Source: JAKPUX01 sp964436305
GTDB lineage: Bacteria; Zhuqueibacterota; Zhuqueibacteria; Residuimicrobiales; Residuimicrobiaceae
Assembly: GCA_964436305.1 (NCBI GenBank)
Contig: CAYTCI010000008.1
Location: 21,396 to 85,395, forward strand
Length of the DNA stretch: 64,000 bases
Reading direction: 5' to 3'
Under the pieces are notes generated by a model. It was not told where the DNA came from. It worked only from the letters and a program-made list of their open reading frames with translations, and did no database searches. Within the stretch, counting starts at the first letter, position 1. The number at the start of each line of letters is the position of its first letter. Both the position numbers and the translations under genes were made by a program. This document shows, one piece after another, positions 13,007-20,982 of this stretch.

Positions 13007-15199
13007 CTATGCCTCCAGCTCAAAGGTCACAAAGTTCACATTCATCGCGGTGCCGCCCATCAGCGGATCGGTCTTGTAGCGGGTGATGAGCTGGGCGTCG
13101 CTGGCCCCTTTCTGATAAGCGAAGGCAAGCATCCGTGCATTGTGGCCGAAGCCGTGGACCATATAGACACAGTCGGTGCGGATCCGTTCGGTCGCCTTGA
13201 CCCTGATCCGGTTACTGACCACGCCATCCTGATTCCTGAGGCGGATATAGTCCCCGCTCCTGAGTCCCCAGCGGGTGGCAATATCCTGGTTGATCCAGAC
13301 CTCATTTTCGTCGAGCATGTCCATCAGCACCCGGTTGGAGTGGGTGCGACTGAAGGAGTGGACCGGAGTCCGGCCATAAAGCAACCGGAAATATCCGGGG
13401 GGCGGCGCCGCCGGCTGGGTGTATTTGGGGACCGGATCGAAGCCGGCCGCGGCCAGTTGCAGGGAGTAGAACTCGATCTTGCCGGAGGGGGTTGGGAAAG
13501 TATCCGGCACACCCTCGGCGAAATAGACCGGTTGCTTCTCGCCATGGATGATGCCCGCCTTTTTCAACCGCTCATAACTCAGTCCGGCAGCATCGAGGCG
13601 GTAGGCAAGATATTCCTCGATATCCTGCCAGGGGAAATAGTGTCCCAATTCGAGCTTTTCTGCCAGTTTTTTGGCGATCCACCAGTTGGGTTTTTGCTCG
13701 TGCGGCGACGCCACCACTGGCTGGCGCAGGGCGACAAAGGGCTCGCGGAACCACTCGACGTTGAGGTCGTCGAAGCGTTCAAGGTACACCGACTCAGGCA
13801 GCACCACATCGGCCCAGCCGGCGATCTCGGCGGGAATCACGTCGATCACCACCAGCAGGTCAAGGTTCTGGATGGCGCGGATGGTCTCCTGCTCGTCGGG
13901 CAGGGCATGGATCAGATTGGTCGCGTTGACGAACCAGCCCTTGACCGGATAGGGTTCACCGCTGATGGTCGCCTTGCGGATCCCGTTGGTGATGCCCTCA
14001 TTGGCGAAAGGATAGCGGTTGCCTGGGTTGTCAACTTTGGGCCGGTCCGAATGCGGATAGGCGGGATAGGGATAACCGGGTACATCCATACTGACCGGAT
14101 AATAAAAGCCGCCCTTCACCCCCCAGTTGCCCATCAGGGCATTCAGCAGGGCGATGGCGCGGGAGCGCTGGGTATCATCCCCGTACCAGGTGACGTGACG
14201 GCCGGGATGGATCAGGGTGGCGGGCTTGTATCGCGCCATCTCATGGGCGGTTGCCCGAATCACTTCCGGTTCGATGCCGGTTTCGGGATAGGCCCATTCG
14301 GGGGTATAGGGCTGGACCTCGGCGGCAAACTGCGCGAAGCCGAAACCGTAGTGGTCGACATACTCGCGGTTGTAAAGGTTTTCCGTGACCAGGACGTTCA
14401 TCCAGGCCAGAAGCAGGGCGATATCGCTACCGGGCTTGACCGGCAGATAGTACTTGGCCTTGCCGGCCGCCACCGAGAGGCGCGGATCGGCGACGATCAG
14501 CGAGACGCCATTGGCGATGGCCTCGCTGAACTCCTGGACCTGGGTGTTGTGCATGTTCTCGCCCAGGTGGGAGCCGAGGAGGACGAGGCATTGGGCGTTC
14601 CTGATATCGGTGCGTTCCGGGGAGGCAACCTCCTCACCGAAAGTCAGACGAAAGCCGACGTCACGCGGTCCGCGGCACTGGGCGAAGGAGGGTGCACCGA
14701 TATTGGCCGAGCCATACGCCTTGAAGAGATGCTTGAGGAAATTGCCGCCGATGCCGTGACTGAAGAGGGCCATGGCCTCGGGACCATGCTCCGCCTTGAT
14801 GGTTTTCATCTTGTCGGCAATGAAAGTGAGGGCCTCGTCCCAGGTGACCTGAACCCACTCTTCCTTGCCGCGGGCGGACTTGCGCATCAAAGGGTATTTG
14901 AGCCGGTCCGGATCATAGTGAGCGCCGACGCCGCCGGTGCCGCGCGGACAGAGTCGTCCGCGACTGAGGGGATCGAGGGGATTCCCCTCCACCTTCCAGA
15001 GCTTGCCATCCTCGACCCAGGCGATCGCCCCGCATTTCCAGAAACAGATATCGCAAAACGTCGGGATCTTTTGCAGACCACTGGGACGTGCGGGTTTGAC
15101 CGCTTCCGCCGCCTTGCCCATTACGCTCCCGGCAGCGGCCGACGCAGCCATGGCGGCTCCGCCGATCTTGAGAAACTTGCGTCTCGATAATGAATCCAT
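13007..15199 (-). CDS. Tat-exported molybdopterin oxidoreductase, polysulfide/thiosulfate reductase-like catalytic subunit
   Basis: A 730-residue protein beginning with a twin-arginine signal (SRRKFLK, residues 5-11, then an Ala/Gly-rich hydrophobic stretch). The [4Fe-4S] ligands are CDICFWKC (about residues 48-55) and C-P-R-G near 84. Molybdopterin-domain landmarks include 'VTWDEALTFIADKM', a 'FAQCRG' segment near residue 170 that could supply a Cys ligand to Mo, 'LLGSHLGEN', and the C-terminal dinucleotide-binding domain ('HSFSRTHSNRVLMD...DIATRWGLRSGDYIRLRN'). Operon with PsrB- and PsrC-like genes makes this a quinone-linked reductase of the DMSO-reductase superfamily. The adjoining YeeE/YedE and rhodanese genes favour polysulfide, thiosulfate or tetrathionate over arsenate, but the substrate is inference. 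Confidence 0.88.
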   Translation of the reverse strand: MDSLSRRKFLKIGGAAMAASAAAGSVMGKAAEAVKPARPSGLQKIPTFCDICFWKCGAIAWVEDGKLWKVEGNPLDPLSRGRLCPRGTGGVGAHYDPDRLKYPLMRKSARGKEEWVQVTWDEALTFIADKMKTIKAEHGPEAMALFSHGIGGNFLKHLFKAYGSANIGAPSFAQCRGPRDVGFRLTFGEEVASPERTDIRNAQCLVLLGSHLGENMHNTQVQEFSEAIANGVSLIVADPRLSVAAGKAKYYLPVKPGSDIALLLAWMNVLVTENLYNREYVDHYGFGFAQFAAEVQPYTPEWAYPETGIEPEVIRATAHEMARYKPATLIHPGRHVTWYGDDTQRSRAIALLNALMGNWGVKGGFYYPVSMDVPGYPYPAYPHSDRPKVDNPGNRYPFANEGITNGIRKATISGEPYPVKGWFVNATNLIHALPDEQETIRAIQNLDLLVVIDVIPAEIAGWADVVLPESVYLERFDDLNVEWFREPFVALRQPVVASPHEQKPNWWIAKKLAEKLELGHYFPWQDIEEYLAYRLDAAGLSYERLKKAGIIHGEKQPVYFAEGVPDTFPTPSGKIEFYSLQLAAAGFDPVPKYTQPAAPPPGYFRLLYGRTPVHSFSRTHSNRVLMDMLDENEVWINQDIATRWGLRSGDYIRLRNQDGVVSNRIRVKATERIRTDCVYMVHGFGHNARMLAFAYQKGASDAQLITRYKTDPLMGGTAMNVNFVTFELEA

Positions 15200-15313
15200 T
15201 TCTACTCCATCGTCCTGTTATCCGGCGGTCTGTGGATTGGCCACAAAAAATAGTCAATCGCTAATGGAATTACAAGTAAAAAAGTCAGCTCTTTGCCGAG
15301 GATGATGCCGCTT

Positions 15314-15934
15314 TCAGCCCTCTCGCATTGCGGCGAAACGAAGAATTTGCTCATAGTCCTGCGGGGTATTCATATTGAGATAATACGCTTCCCGATAAAA
15401 GGGCAGGGTGGTCACATCAATCACGGCACTAGCGGCCTGCTCCATCAGGGCATAAAGGGAGAGGGAACGGTTGCGCGTCACGGGCTGCGGCTGCCGGGCG
15501 AACATCGCCTCGATCAGGGGAAGCAGGCTGCGGTCATAGAGTCCGGGAAAGAACTGCAAGCGTCCGGCTGCAGTGGCCAGCACGATCTGGTGACCGCGCT
15601 GGCTGGTGACGAGGTGACGGATCAGATCGGGATGCATCAAGGGCAGATCGCACGAGATCACGCAGTTCCTCGCGGTCGTACTGCCACGGAGTGCGGCATG
15701 AAGACCTGCAAGCGGGCCGGCCTCCGGATGGAGGTCGGATATGACGGGCAGTCCAAGGAAAGCATAATCTGATGTTGTCCGGGCGCTGATCAGGAGGTGC
15801 GGGAAGAGGGACTTCAGGAGATCCACAGCGATTTCGATCGCACGCTTTCCGCCGATCGGCAGCAGAGCCTTGTCCTGCCCGAAGCGGCTGCTGCTGCCTC
15901 CTGCCAGAACTATCCCGGTGATCTCCTTAAGCAT
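15314..15934 (-). CDS. mobA: molybdenum cofactor guanylyltransferase
   Basis: A 206-residue nucleotidyltransferase. The N-terminus has the GTP-binding 'GIVLAGGSSSRFGQDKALL' (about residues 7-25). Residues about 66-75 are 'SDLHPEAGPLAGL' and about 92-100 'VISCDLPLM', the metal-binding DxP region. MobA attaches GMP to molybdopterin, producing the bis-MGD cofactor used by DMSO-reductase-family enzymes such as the one encoded immediately before it (gap 114 bases). On the other side it follows a small NTPase gene by 17 bases, so it belongs to the operon running from 18845. Confidence 0.93.
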   Translation of the reverse strand: MLKEITGIVLAGGSSSRFGQDKALLPIGGKRAIEIAVDLLKSLFPHLLISARTTSDYAFLGLPVISDLHPEAGPLAGLHAALRGSTTARNCVISCDLPLMHPDLIRHLVTSQRGHQIVLATAAGRLQFFPGLYDRSLLPLIEAMFARQPQPVTRNRSLSLYALMEQAASAVIDVTTLPFYREAYYLNMNTPQDYEQILRFAAMREG

Positions 15935-15951
15935 GTTCCGATACTTTCCGG

Positions 15952-16398
15952 CTAGTGGATTCTGTGCAGCAGTTCAACCCGCAGACCCGGCCGCACGGCG
16001 ATGAGCAGCGGTCCGCGATGATTCTGCAGGAGGAAATCGATCCCCGGCCAGAGGCCGCCGCCTCCGGCCTCGAGGGCGCCGAACTCGTCGACGACCACGA
16101 CGCCGCGGCTCCGCCGGAGTACGGCGTTCCCCCAGGCGATCGCCTCCAGAGAAAAATGAAAACGCCCGAGGGTGAGATCGGCTGGATCGAGCGGATGGTG
16201 TGCGGCCAGCAGCCGCCGCTCATCGCTGCCGACCGCCTCGAGCATAAAGCCTGTCTTCACGCCATCATGCCGGATGCCGTGGCTCAGGAGGCCGCTGCAG
16301 GCCAGGCCACGGCGCCGCGCTTGCTCGATAACCGCAGCCAGATACGCGGTCTTGCCACTGTCAGGAGGGCCCGATACCAGGGCGATGGCGCCTCTCAC
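15952..16398 (-). CDS. THEP1-like nucleoside-triphosphatase (P-loop NTPase)
   Basis: A 148-residue protein with Walker A GPPDSGKT (about residues 10-17), 'GLLSHGIRHDGVKTGFMLEAV' (about 36-56) and a Walker B-like 'RGVVVVDEFGALE' (about 98-110). This order matches nucleoside-triphosphatases of the THEP1/DUF2478 kind. The GTG start overlaps the stop of the ECF-T-like gene (GTGA). Such NTPases often travel with cofactor or transport genes, here an ECF-T-like protein and mobA. Its task is unknown; it could power or regulate the transporter, or serve molybdopterin metabolism. Confidence 0.82.
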   Translation of the reverse strand: MRGAIALVSGPPDSGKTAYLAAVIEQARRRGLACSGLLSHGIRHDGVKTGFMLEAVGSDERRLLAAHHPLDPADLTLGRFHFSLEAIAWGNAVLRRSRGVVVVDEFGALEAGGGGLWPGIDFLLQNHRGPLLIAVRPGLRVELLHRIH

Positions 16399-16982
16399 GC
16401 CCGGCTGCCCTCCGCCTCATCCACCCCATCCTCGTGGTTCAGGGAGGACGATCTGCGGGTGGCATAGACGATGCGGGCGACTAGGGCGCCGAGCTGACTG
16501 ATCAGGCCCGAGGGGCGTCGCAGTGCCCGGCGCCATTCCACCTGTTGCAAGCCCGCGCTGACGATCGTACGCAGCTCGGGCAGCATGCTCCGGGCCAGGC
16601 TGAAGACCTGGTCGAAGTGGTGCAGCCGCAGGCGGGCCAGGGCGCGGGAGAGCATCTCCGGCGAGAGGCGGTTGGTGAAGATCTTGATGGTCAGCATGAG
16701 GAGAATACTGCGCTGGATCATCACCAGATTCAGCTCGAGCATGCGGGGATTGTAGGGGATACCCTGCCATTGTGCTTCGCGGGGCGCGACCAGGAGCACC
16801 GGAATGGCGACCACGAGCAGGAAAAAGAGCCACAGCTTCCAGCGCCGGAAGATCCGCCAGGCGCGGGGATCGATCAGGGTCAGCACCAGCAGGGCGGCCG
16901 GAAAGAGGAAGAATGAATTGGATTGCTGCACCAGCAGGGCGGCGCCAACCCCGAGAAAAAGAGAGACCAGGGCCTGCTTCAT
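16395..16982 (-). CDS. ECF transporter T-component-like (CbiQ/EcfT) membrane protein
   Basis: A 195-residue protein with four or five hydrophobic segments in the first half (about residues 5-100), followed by a cytoplasmic amphipathic region 'LSRALARLRLHHFDQVFSLARSMLPELRTIVSAGLQQVEWRRA' like the coupling helices of EcfT/CbiQ. The usual A-R-G motifs are degenerate. It is translationally coupled on both sides (ATGA with the upstream membrane protein, GTGA with the NTPase). No EcfA-type ABC ATPase with Walker and LSGGQ motifs is present nearby, which is unusual for a dedicated ECF unit. Confidence 0.65.
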   Translation of the reverse strand: MKQALVSLFLGVGAALLVQQSNSFFLFPAALLVLTLIDPRAWRIFRRWKLWLFFLLVVAIPVLLVAPREAQWQGIPYNPRMLELNLVMIQRSILLMLTIKIFTNRLSPEMLSRALARLRLHHFDQVFSLARSMLPELRTIVSAGLQQVEWRRALRRPSGLISQLGALVARIVYATRRSSSLNHEDGVDEAEGSRA

Positions 16983-17608
16983 GTGGAACGCTCCAGTTTT
17001 TCCAGCTCGAGTTGGGCAGAGTGGGCCACGCGCCAGGCGAACCAGCCTGCCAGAGCCCCGGCGAGGGCATGCACGCCCAGATAGAGGGCGATGAAGAGGG
17101 CCAAATGAACCACCTCGAGGTTGAGCCAGTGGCCCACCTGCCGGGCGGTCGCCCAGTAGACCTCATAGATGCGGCTGCCGAAAAAGAGGCCCTGGGTGAT
17201 GAGGGGGTGGGCGACCGTGTAGGTCACCATGGCCATGCCGGCGAGGATGAATCCCGGCCGGCCAGGTCCGATCATCAGGACGATGGCGTCGGCAAGGGCG
17301 GCTTCGATGAGGATGGCGAAGAAGGGCCCGGCGATGACGGTACCCACCGAAAAGATCTTGAGCAGGGCCGCAACGCCGCCCATCATCAGGATGGCGCCGC
17401 GGCGGCGAACGAAGGAGCGTCCTGTCAGGGCGATGATGCAGGCCAGGGCGGCGAGGAGGGCACCGCTGAAGGGAAGCCGGGTGCTCTTGAGGAAAGCACC
17501 GAGGGTGATTTCCATCAGGCCCCACAGGGCGCCAAAGGCGGCAATCAGGGCAGCGTCTGCCGGCGACAATGGTCTGGCTGCCGGTTTGCTTTCAGGCGAT
17601 TCACTCAC
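16979..17608 (-). CDS. multi-pass membrane protein, possible ECF substrate-binding (S) component
   Basis: The GTG at 17608 lies one base after the preceding stop and gives a 209-residue protein. An upstream extension in the same frame overlaps the acyltransferase gene and has a non-membrane, low-quality composition. Residues about 18-190 contain five or six hydrophobic segments, beginning 'AALIAAFGALWGLMEITLGAF', the kind of start seen in ECF S components. No substrate motif is evident. The neighbours (T-like protein, NTPase, mobA) suggest uptake of a metal, oxyanion or cofactor precursor. Function is inference. Confidence 0.6.
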   Translation of the reverse strand: MSESPESKPAARPLSPADAALIAAFGALWGLMEITLGAFLKSTRLPFSGALLAALACIIALTGRSFVRRRGAILMMGGVAALLKIFSVGTVIAGPFFAILIEAALADAIVLMIGPGRPGFILAGMAMVTYTVAHPLITQGLFFGSRIYEVYWATARQVGHWLNLEVVHLALFIALYLGVHALAGALAGWFAWRVAHSAQLELEKLERST

Positions 17609-17609
17609 T

Positions 17610-18845
17610 TCACAGCTTCCAGTACAGGTTGCGCTTGTTGCACCAGCGGACGATCGACCACAGGCAGAGGGTCCAGAGCAGGCCCCAATAGATGCCATGA
17701 TAGCCGGATTTATCGAGGAGCAACCCGGCAAAGGGCTGCCCCAACATATCCGCCCAGACGCGGGTGGTATCATTGGGAGCGCCGGCAAAAAAGGGTTCGA
17801 TCTTCAAGGCCCGAAATCCAAGGCGCATGATGATCTGCAGAAAATAGGCGAGCAGCGCATTCTTGCCGAATTCCAGCAGCGGCCAGGCCCACTTTTTATA
17901 GCCGAGGATATCGATGATCGTATAAAGCACGAGGAAGAGCAGACTGGCCAAACCCGAGGTGAACATGGCATAACTGGCGGTGACATCGGGCTTGTTGAAG
18001 CAGAGCTTCATGTTGCCGGTGATGAATCCGAGTTGATGGACGGCCAGGCCAAGGACCAGAAAAATTCCCGCCAGCAGGATGCTCCGGCGGATGATGCGAC
18101 GCCGCTCACCGCTGGCGACCGCCTCGCCGAGGAGCACGCCGATCATGGTCATGGCGCCATAGGAGATCGAGACCCAGGGCAGACAATGCAGTGTCAGGGG
18201 TCGCGACCAGCTGCCGGTGGGATTGGCGATGGTCCAGAAGGGCGCTTCGATAGGACCGAACTGCAGCCACCAGCCGGCGTATTGCGAGAGCAGCATGTGC
18301 AGGCCGAGTACCGTGAAAACGGCCGCCCAGCGCAGGGCGGGCTTGAGCCGCAGGCTGGCGGAGCCCATGAGATAGGCGATGCCGATGGCCTGGAGGATAC
18401 CCCACCACCATGACAAGCCGAGAATAAGGCTGATATAGAGGATGCCGGCGAGGATCAGCATCGCCGTGCGGCGCAAGACATGCCCCCACCATCCCTTGCC
18501 GCGATGGCTTTTGCTGAGGGGGATGACCAGGCCAACGACAAAAACAAAAAAGGGTGCAACCAGATCGGTCGCGGTGAGGCCGATATTCTTCAGGCGCGCT
18601 TCCGGTGCGACGGCGAGATCTGCTGCACTCTTGCCCTCAGCAAAGTGCTCCCAGCCCACCTCCGCATGATACCAGGTTGAGATCGGCAGACTGCCGAACC
18701 AGGAGGCCTTTTGCGGCAGATCCGGGTAATTCCCGGCGCCAACCGCAATGACAAAGATCATCAGGGCGATGGTCAGACCGCGCAAGGCATCGATCGACTC
18801 GATGCGTTTGGGACCCGGCTGGCCTGGAGTAGTGGCCTGGGACAT
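17610..18845 (-). CDS. HGSNAT/NagX-like DUF5009 membrane acyltransferase, copy 1
   Basis: A 411-residue inner-membrane protein with about 10-11 hydrophobic segments. It begins 'RIESIDALRGLTIALMIFV', continues with 'LTATDLVAPFFVFVVGLVIPLS' and ends 'WSIVRWCNKRNLYWKL', the layout of bacterial homologues of heparan-alpha-glucosaminide N-acetyltransferase (DUF5009/NagX). Such proteins are proposed to acetylate amino sugars across the membrane using acetyl-CoA. The ATG at 18845 has GGAG six bases upstream; a TTG two codons earlier is possible. A second homologue occurs at 27635. It leads an operon containing ECF-like and mobA genes, an association I cannot explain. Confidence 0.85.
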   Translation of the reverse strand: MSQATTPGQPGPKRIESIDALRGLTIALMIFVIAVGAGNYPDLPQKASWFGSLPISTWYHAEVGWEHFAEGKSAADLAVAPEARLKNIGLTATDLVAPFFVFVVGLVIPLSKSHRGKGWWGHVLRRTAMLILAGILYISLILGLSWWWGILQAIGIAYLMGSASLRLKPALRWAAVFTVLGLHMLLSQYAGWWLQFGPIEAPFWTIANPTGSWSRPLTLHCLPWVSISYGAMTMIGVLLGEAVASGERRRIIRRSILLAGIFLVLGLAVHQLGFITGNMKLCFNKPDVTASYAMFTSGLASLLFLVLYTIIDILGYKKWAWPLLEFGKNALLAYFLQIIMRLGFRALKIEPFFAGAPNDTTRVWADMLGQPFAGLLLDKSGYHGIYWGLLWTLCLWSIVRWCNKRNLYWKL

Positions 18846-18978
18846 GATCAACTCCGCGCTATTCGGACAGGTCGATTTATGACCTCAAGTTTAGTCAGAA
18901 GCAGTGAATAAATCAAGTCCTTTTTCGCCTGTCCGGGCTTTGAAGGCGTTTCACGCCGGAGTGCCACACGAGGCCGGC

Positions 18979-19911
18979 TCAGCTCGCAGCTGGATCCATT
19001 TCAAAGAGACCGTCGACGGAGAGATAGCGTTCGCCGGAATCGTAGCAAAAAGTGAGCACCCGGCTGCCGGAGGCCATGTCGGGGAGCTTTCTGGCCACGG
19101 CGGCCAGGGAGGCTCCGGTCGAGATCCCGGCGAAGAGTCCCTCCTTGCGCGCCGCCAGGCCCGCATAGTGGTACGCCTCCTCCTTGCCTATCGGGATGAC
19201 CCCGTCGAGCAGAGAGCGGTCGAGAATGGCCGGGACAAATCCCGCGCCGATCCCCTGCAGGGCGTGGGGACCGGACTGGCCGCCGCTCAGTACCGCTGAA
19301 TTTTCGGGCTCGACCGCGAGGACCTGCAAGCGGGGAAAGGACCTTTTCAATACCCGGGCTACCCCGGTGATGTGGCCGCCGGTGCCGACGCCGGTTATGA
19401 GATAGTCCAGCCCCTCGGGAAAATCCCGCAGGATCTCCTGGGCGGTGGTGCGAATGTGGATCTCGACGTTGGCCGGGTTGTCGAACTGCATCGGGATCCA
19501 GATACGGGGATCGGCGTTGGCCATCTCCCGGGCTCTGGCGATGGCTCCTCTCATCCCCTGTTCGCGCGGTGTCAACTCAAGTTGTGCGCCGTATGCGGCC
19601 ATGATTCGCCGCCGTTCGATCGACATCGATTCCGGCATGACCAGGATCAGCGGATAGCCCTTGACGGCCGCGACCATGGCCAGGCCGATCCCCGTATTTC
19701 CCGAAGTGGGCTCAACGATGATGCTCTGCCGATGGAGGAGGCCGCGCGCCTCGGCATCCTCGACCATCGCCAGGGCGATCCGGTCCTTGATGCTGCCACC
19801 AGGATTAGTCCGTTCCAGTTTGATCCATACCTCCTTCTCCGCGCCAAAGAGCCGTGCCAGGCGCAGATGGGACGTGCCGCCGATGGTGTGCAATATGGTA
19901 TCTGCTTTCAT
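18979..19911 (-). CDS. cysK: cysteine synthase A (O-acetylserine sulfhydrylase)
   Basis: A 310-residue PLP enzyme making cysteine from O-acetylserine and sulfide. Visible features: 'GGTSHLRL' at residues 11-18, the PLP lysine in 'NPGGSIKDRIA' (Lys42), the substrate loop 'EPTSGNTGIGLAMVAA' (about 67-82), 'TGVGTGGHITGVA' binding the PLP phosphate (about 174-186) and 'CYDSGERYLS' near the C-terminus. Length matches the family. It follows the serine acetyltransferase gene by 33 bases with its own AGGGAG site, giving a cysE-cysK operon. Confidence 0.96.
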   Translation of the reverse strand: MKADTILHTIGGTSHLRLARLFGAEKEVWIKLERTNPGGSIKDRIALAMVEDAEARGLLHRQSIIVEPTSGNTGIGLAMVAAVKGYPLILVMPESMSIERRRIMAAYGAQLELTPREQGMRGAIARAREMANADPRIWIPMQFDNPANVEIHIRTTAQEILRDFPEGLDYLITGVGTGGHITGVARVLKRSFPRLQVLAVEPENSAVLSGGQSGPHALQGIGAGFVPAILDRSLLDGVIPIGKEEAYHYAGLAARKEGLFAGISTGASLAAVARKLPDMASGSRVLTFCYDSGERYLSVDGLFEMDPAAS

Positions 19912-19944
19912 GGAATCTCCCTTGCATTACGCTTTACAGCTGCA

Positions 19945-20799
19945 CTAAATGACAAAATTGAGCCCCGTGCTACCGGGATCGTCGATCGCACGCACCCGGA
20001 TGTCACTGGTATGGTATACCACCGAATGCGGGGGAACGGGGCTGGTGATCCAGACATTGCCGCCGATGATGCTGTCATGACCGATGGTGGTGGCGCCGCC
20101 AAGAATGGTTGCGCCCGAATAAATAACGCAGTTGTCCTCGATGGTCGGGTGACGCTTGGTATTGGCCAGCTGCTTGCGGACGCTGAGGGCGCCGAGGGTC
20201 ACCCCCTGGTAGATCTTGACCCGATTGCCGATCACGGTGGTTTCGCCGATGACGATGCCGGTGCCATGATCAATGCAAAAGGAAGGGCCGATCTGCGCAC
20301 CAGGATGAATGTCGATCCCGGTTCGGCGGTGGGCATACTCGGTCAGCACCCGCGGAAAATAGGGAACGCGAGCGCGCCAAAACTCGTGGGCGATCCGGTA
20401 GATGGCGATGGCATAAAAGCCGGGGTAGGTCAGGATGACTTCGTCGATGTTCTGCGCGGCCGGGTCTCCTTCATTGATGGCGGCCGCATCCAGCATCAGC
20501 AGATCGCGCAGAGCAGCGATGGCCGCGAGGAATTGGGCCGCATGCGCCGCCGCTTGCCCGGGCAATACCGCTTCGAGGGGTTGGAGAATGGCCTGCAGCC
20601 TGCGTTTGAGCCGTTTGAATTCAAGGGCAAATTCCGTCAGCGAGGACACTTCTTTTTGGGCAAAGTGCGGAAAAAGCAGCGCCAGCAGCTCATCAGCAAA
20701 GCCTTCGACCTGCGCCTTGTCCGGCAAGGCAGACTCCGGGGTTTTACGCAGATGGTAAAGGCTGTCGATCAGCGCCTCTTCTCCCTCCGGGTCTTTCAT
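19945..20799 (-). CDS. cysE: serine O-acetyltransferase
   Basis: A 284-residue protein. The N-terminal half is helical. The C-terminal half (about residues 170-284) is a left-handed beta-helix: 'GIDIHPGAQIGPSFCIDHGTGIVIGE', 'VKIYQGVTLGAL', 'RHPTIEDNCVIYSGATILGG', 'IIGGNVWITSPVPPHS'. The catalytic His and Asp are in the 'CIDHGTG' turn. It acetylates serine with acetyl-CoA to give the substrate of the adjacent cysK product. The frame stays open far upstream, antisense to the esterase gene, but the ATG at 20799 preceded by GGAGGAG is the credible start. The longer N-terminal region resembles SrpH/EpsC-type rather than E. coli-type CysE. Confidence 0.93.
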   Translation of the reverse strand: MKDPEGEEALIDSLYHLRKTPESALPDKAQVEGFADELLALLFPHFAQKEVSSLTEFALEFKRLKRRLQAILQPLEAVLPGQAAAHAAQFLAAIAALRDLLMLDAAAINEGDPAAQNIDEVILTYPGFYAIAIYRIAHEFWRARVPYFPRVLTEYAHRRTGIDIHPGAQIGPSFCIDHGTGIVIGETTVIGNRVKIYQGVTLGALSVRKQLANTKRHPTIEDNCVIYSGATILGGATTIGHDSIIGGNVWITSPVPPHSVVYHTSDIRVRAIDDPGSTGLNFVI

Positions 20800-20982
20800 C
20801 TTCTCCTCCGCTTGTAACACAGGCATTGTTGTTTTGTGAACTCCGGCTGCTGCCACCAGGGATACAGGACTAATAACCAATTCCGCAAGGAATTTAGTTC
20901 TGGATTTTTCTTGGATTACTGGCCGTATTTTGTTATTGTATGACGTCCAACCGAACAACCCTTTGCTAACAGGAGTACCTCC

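Noticed and set aside
12791..15190. Plus-strand open frame of about 800 codons opposite the molybdopterin oxidoreductase
   Set aside because: Antisense shadow of a gene with clear Tat signal, Fe-S ligands and molybdopterin domains. No ribosome-binding site or recognisable domain.
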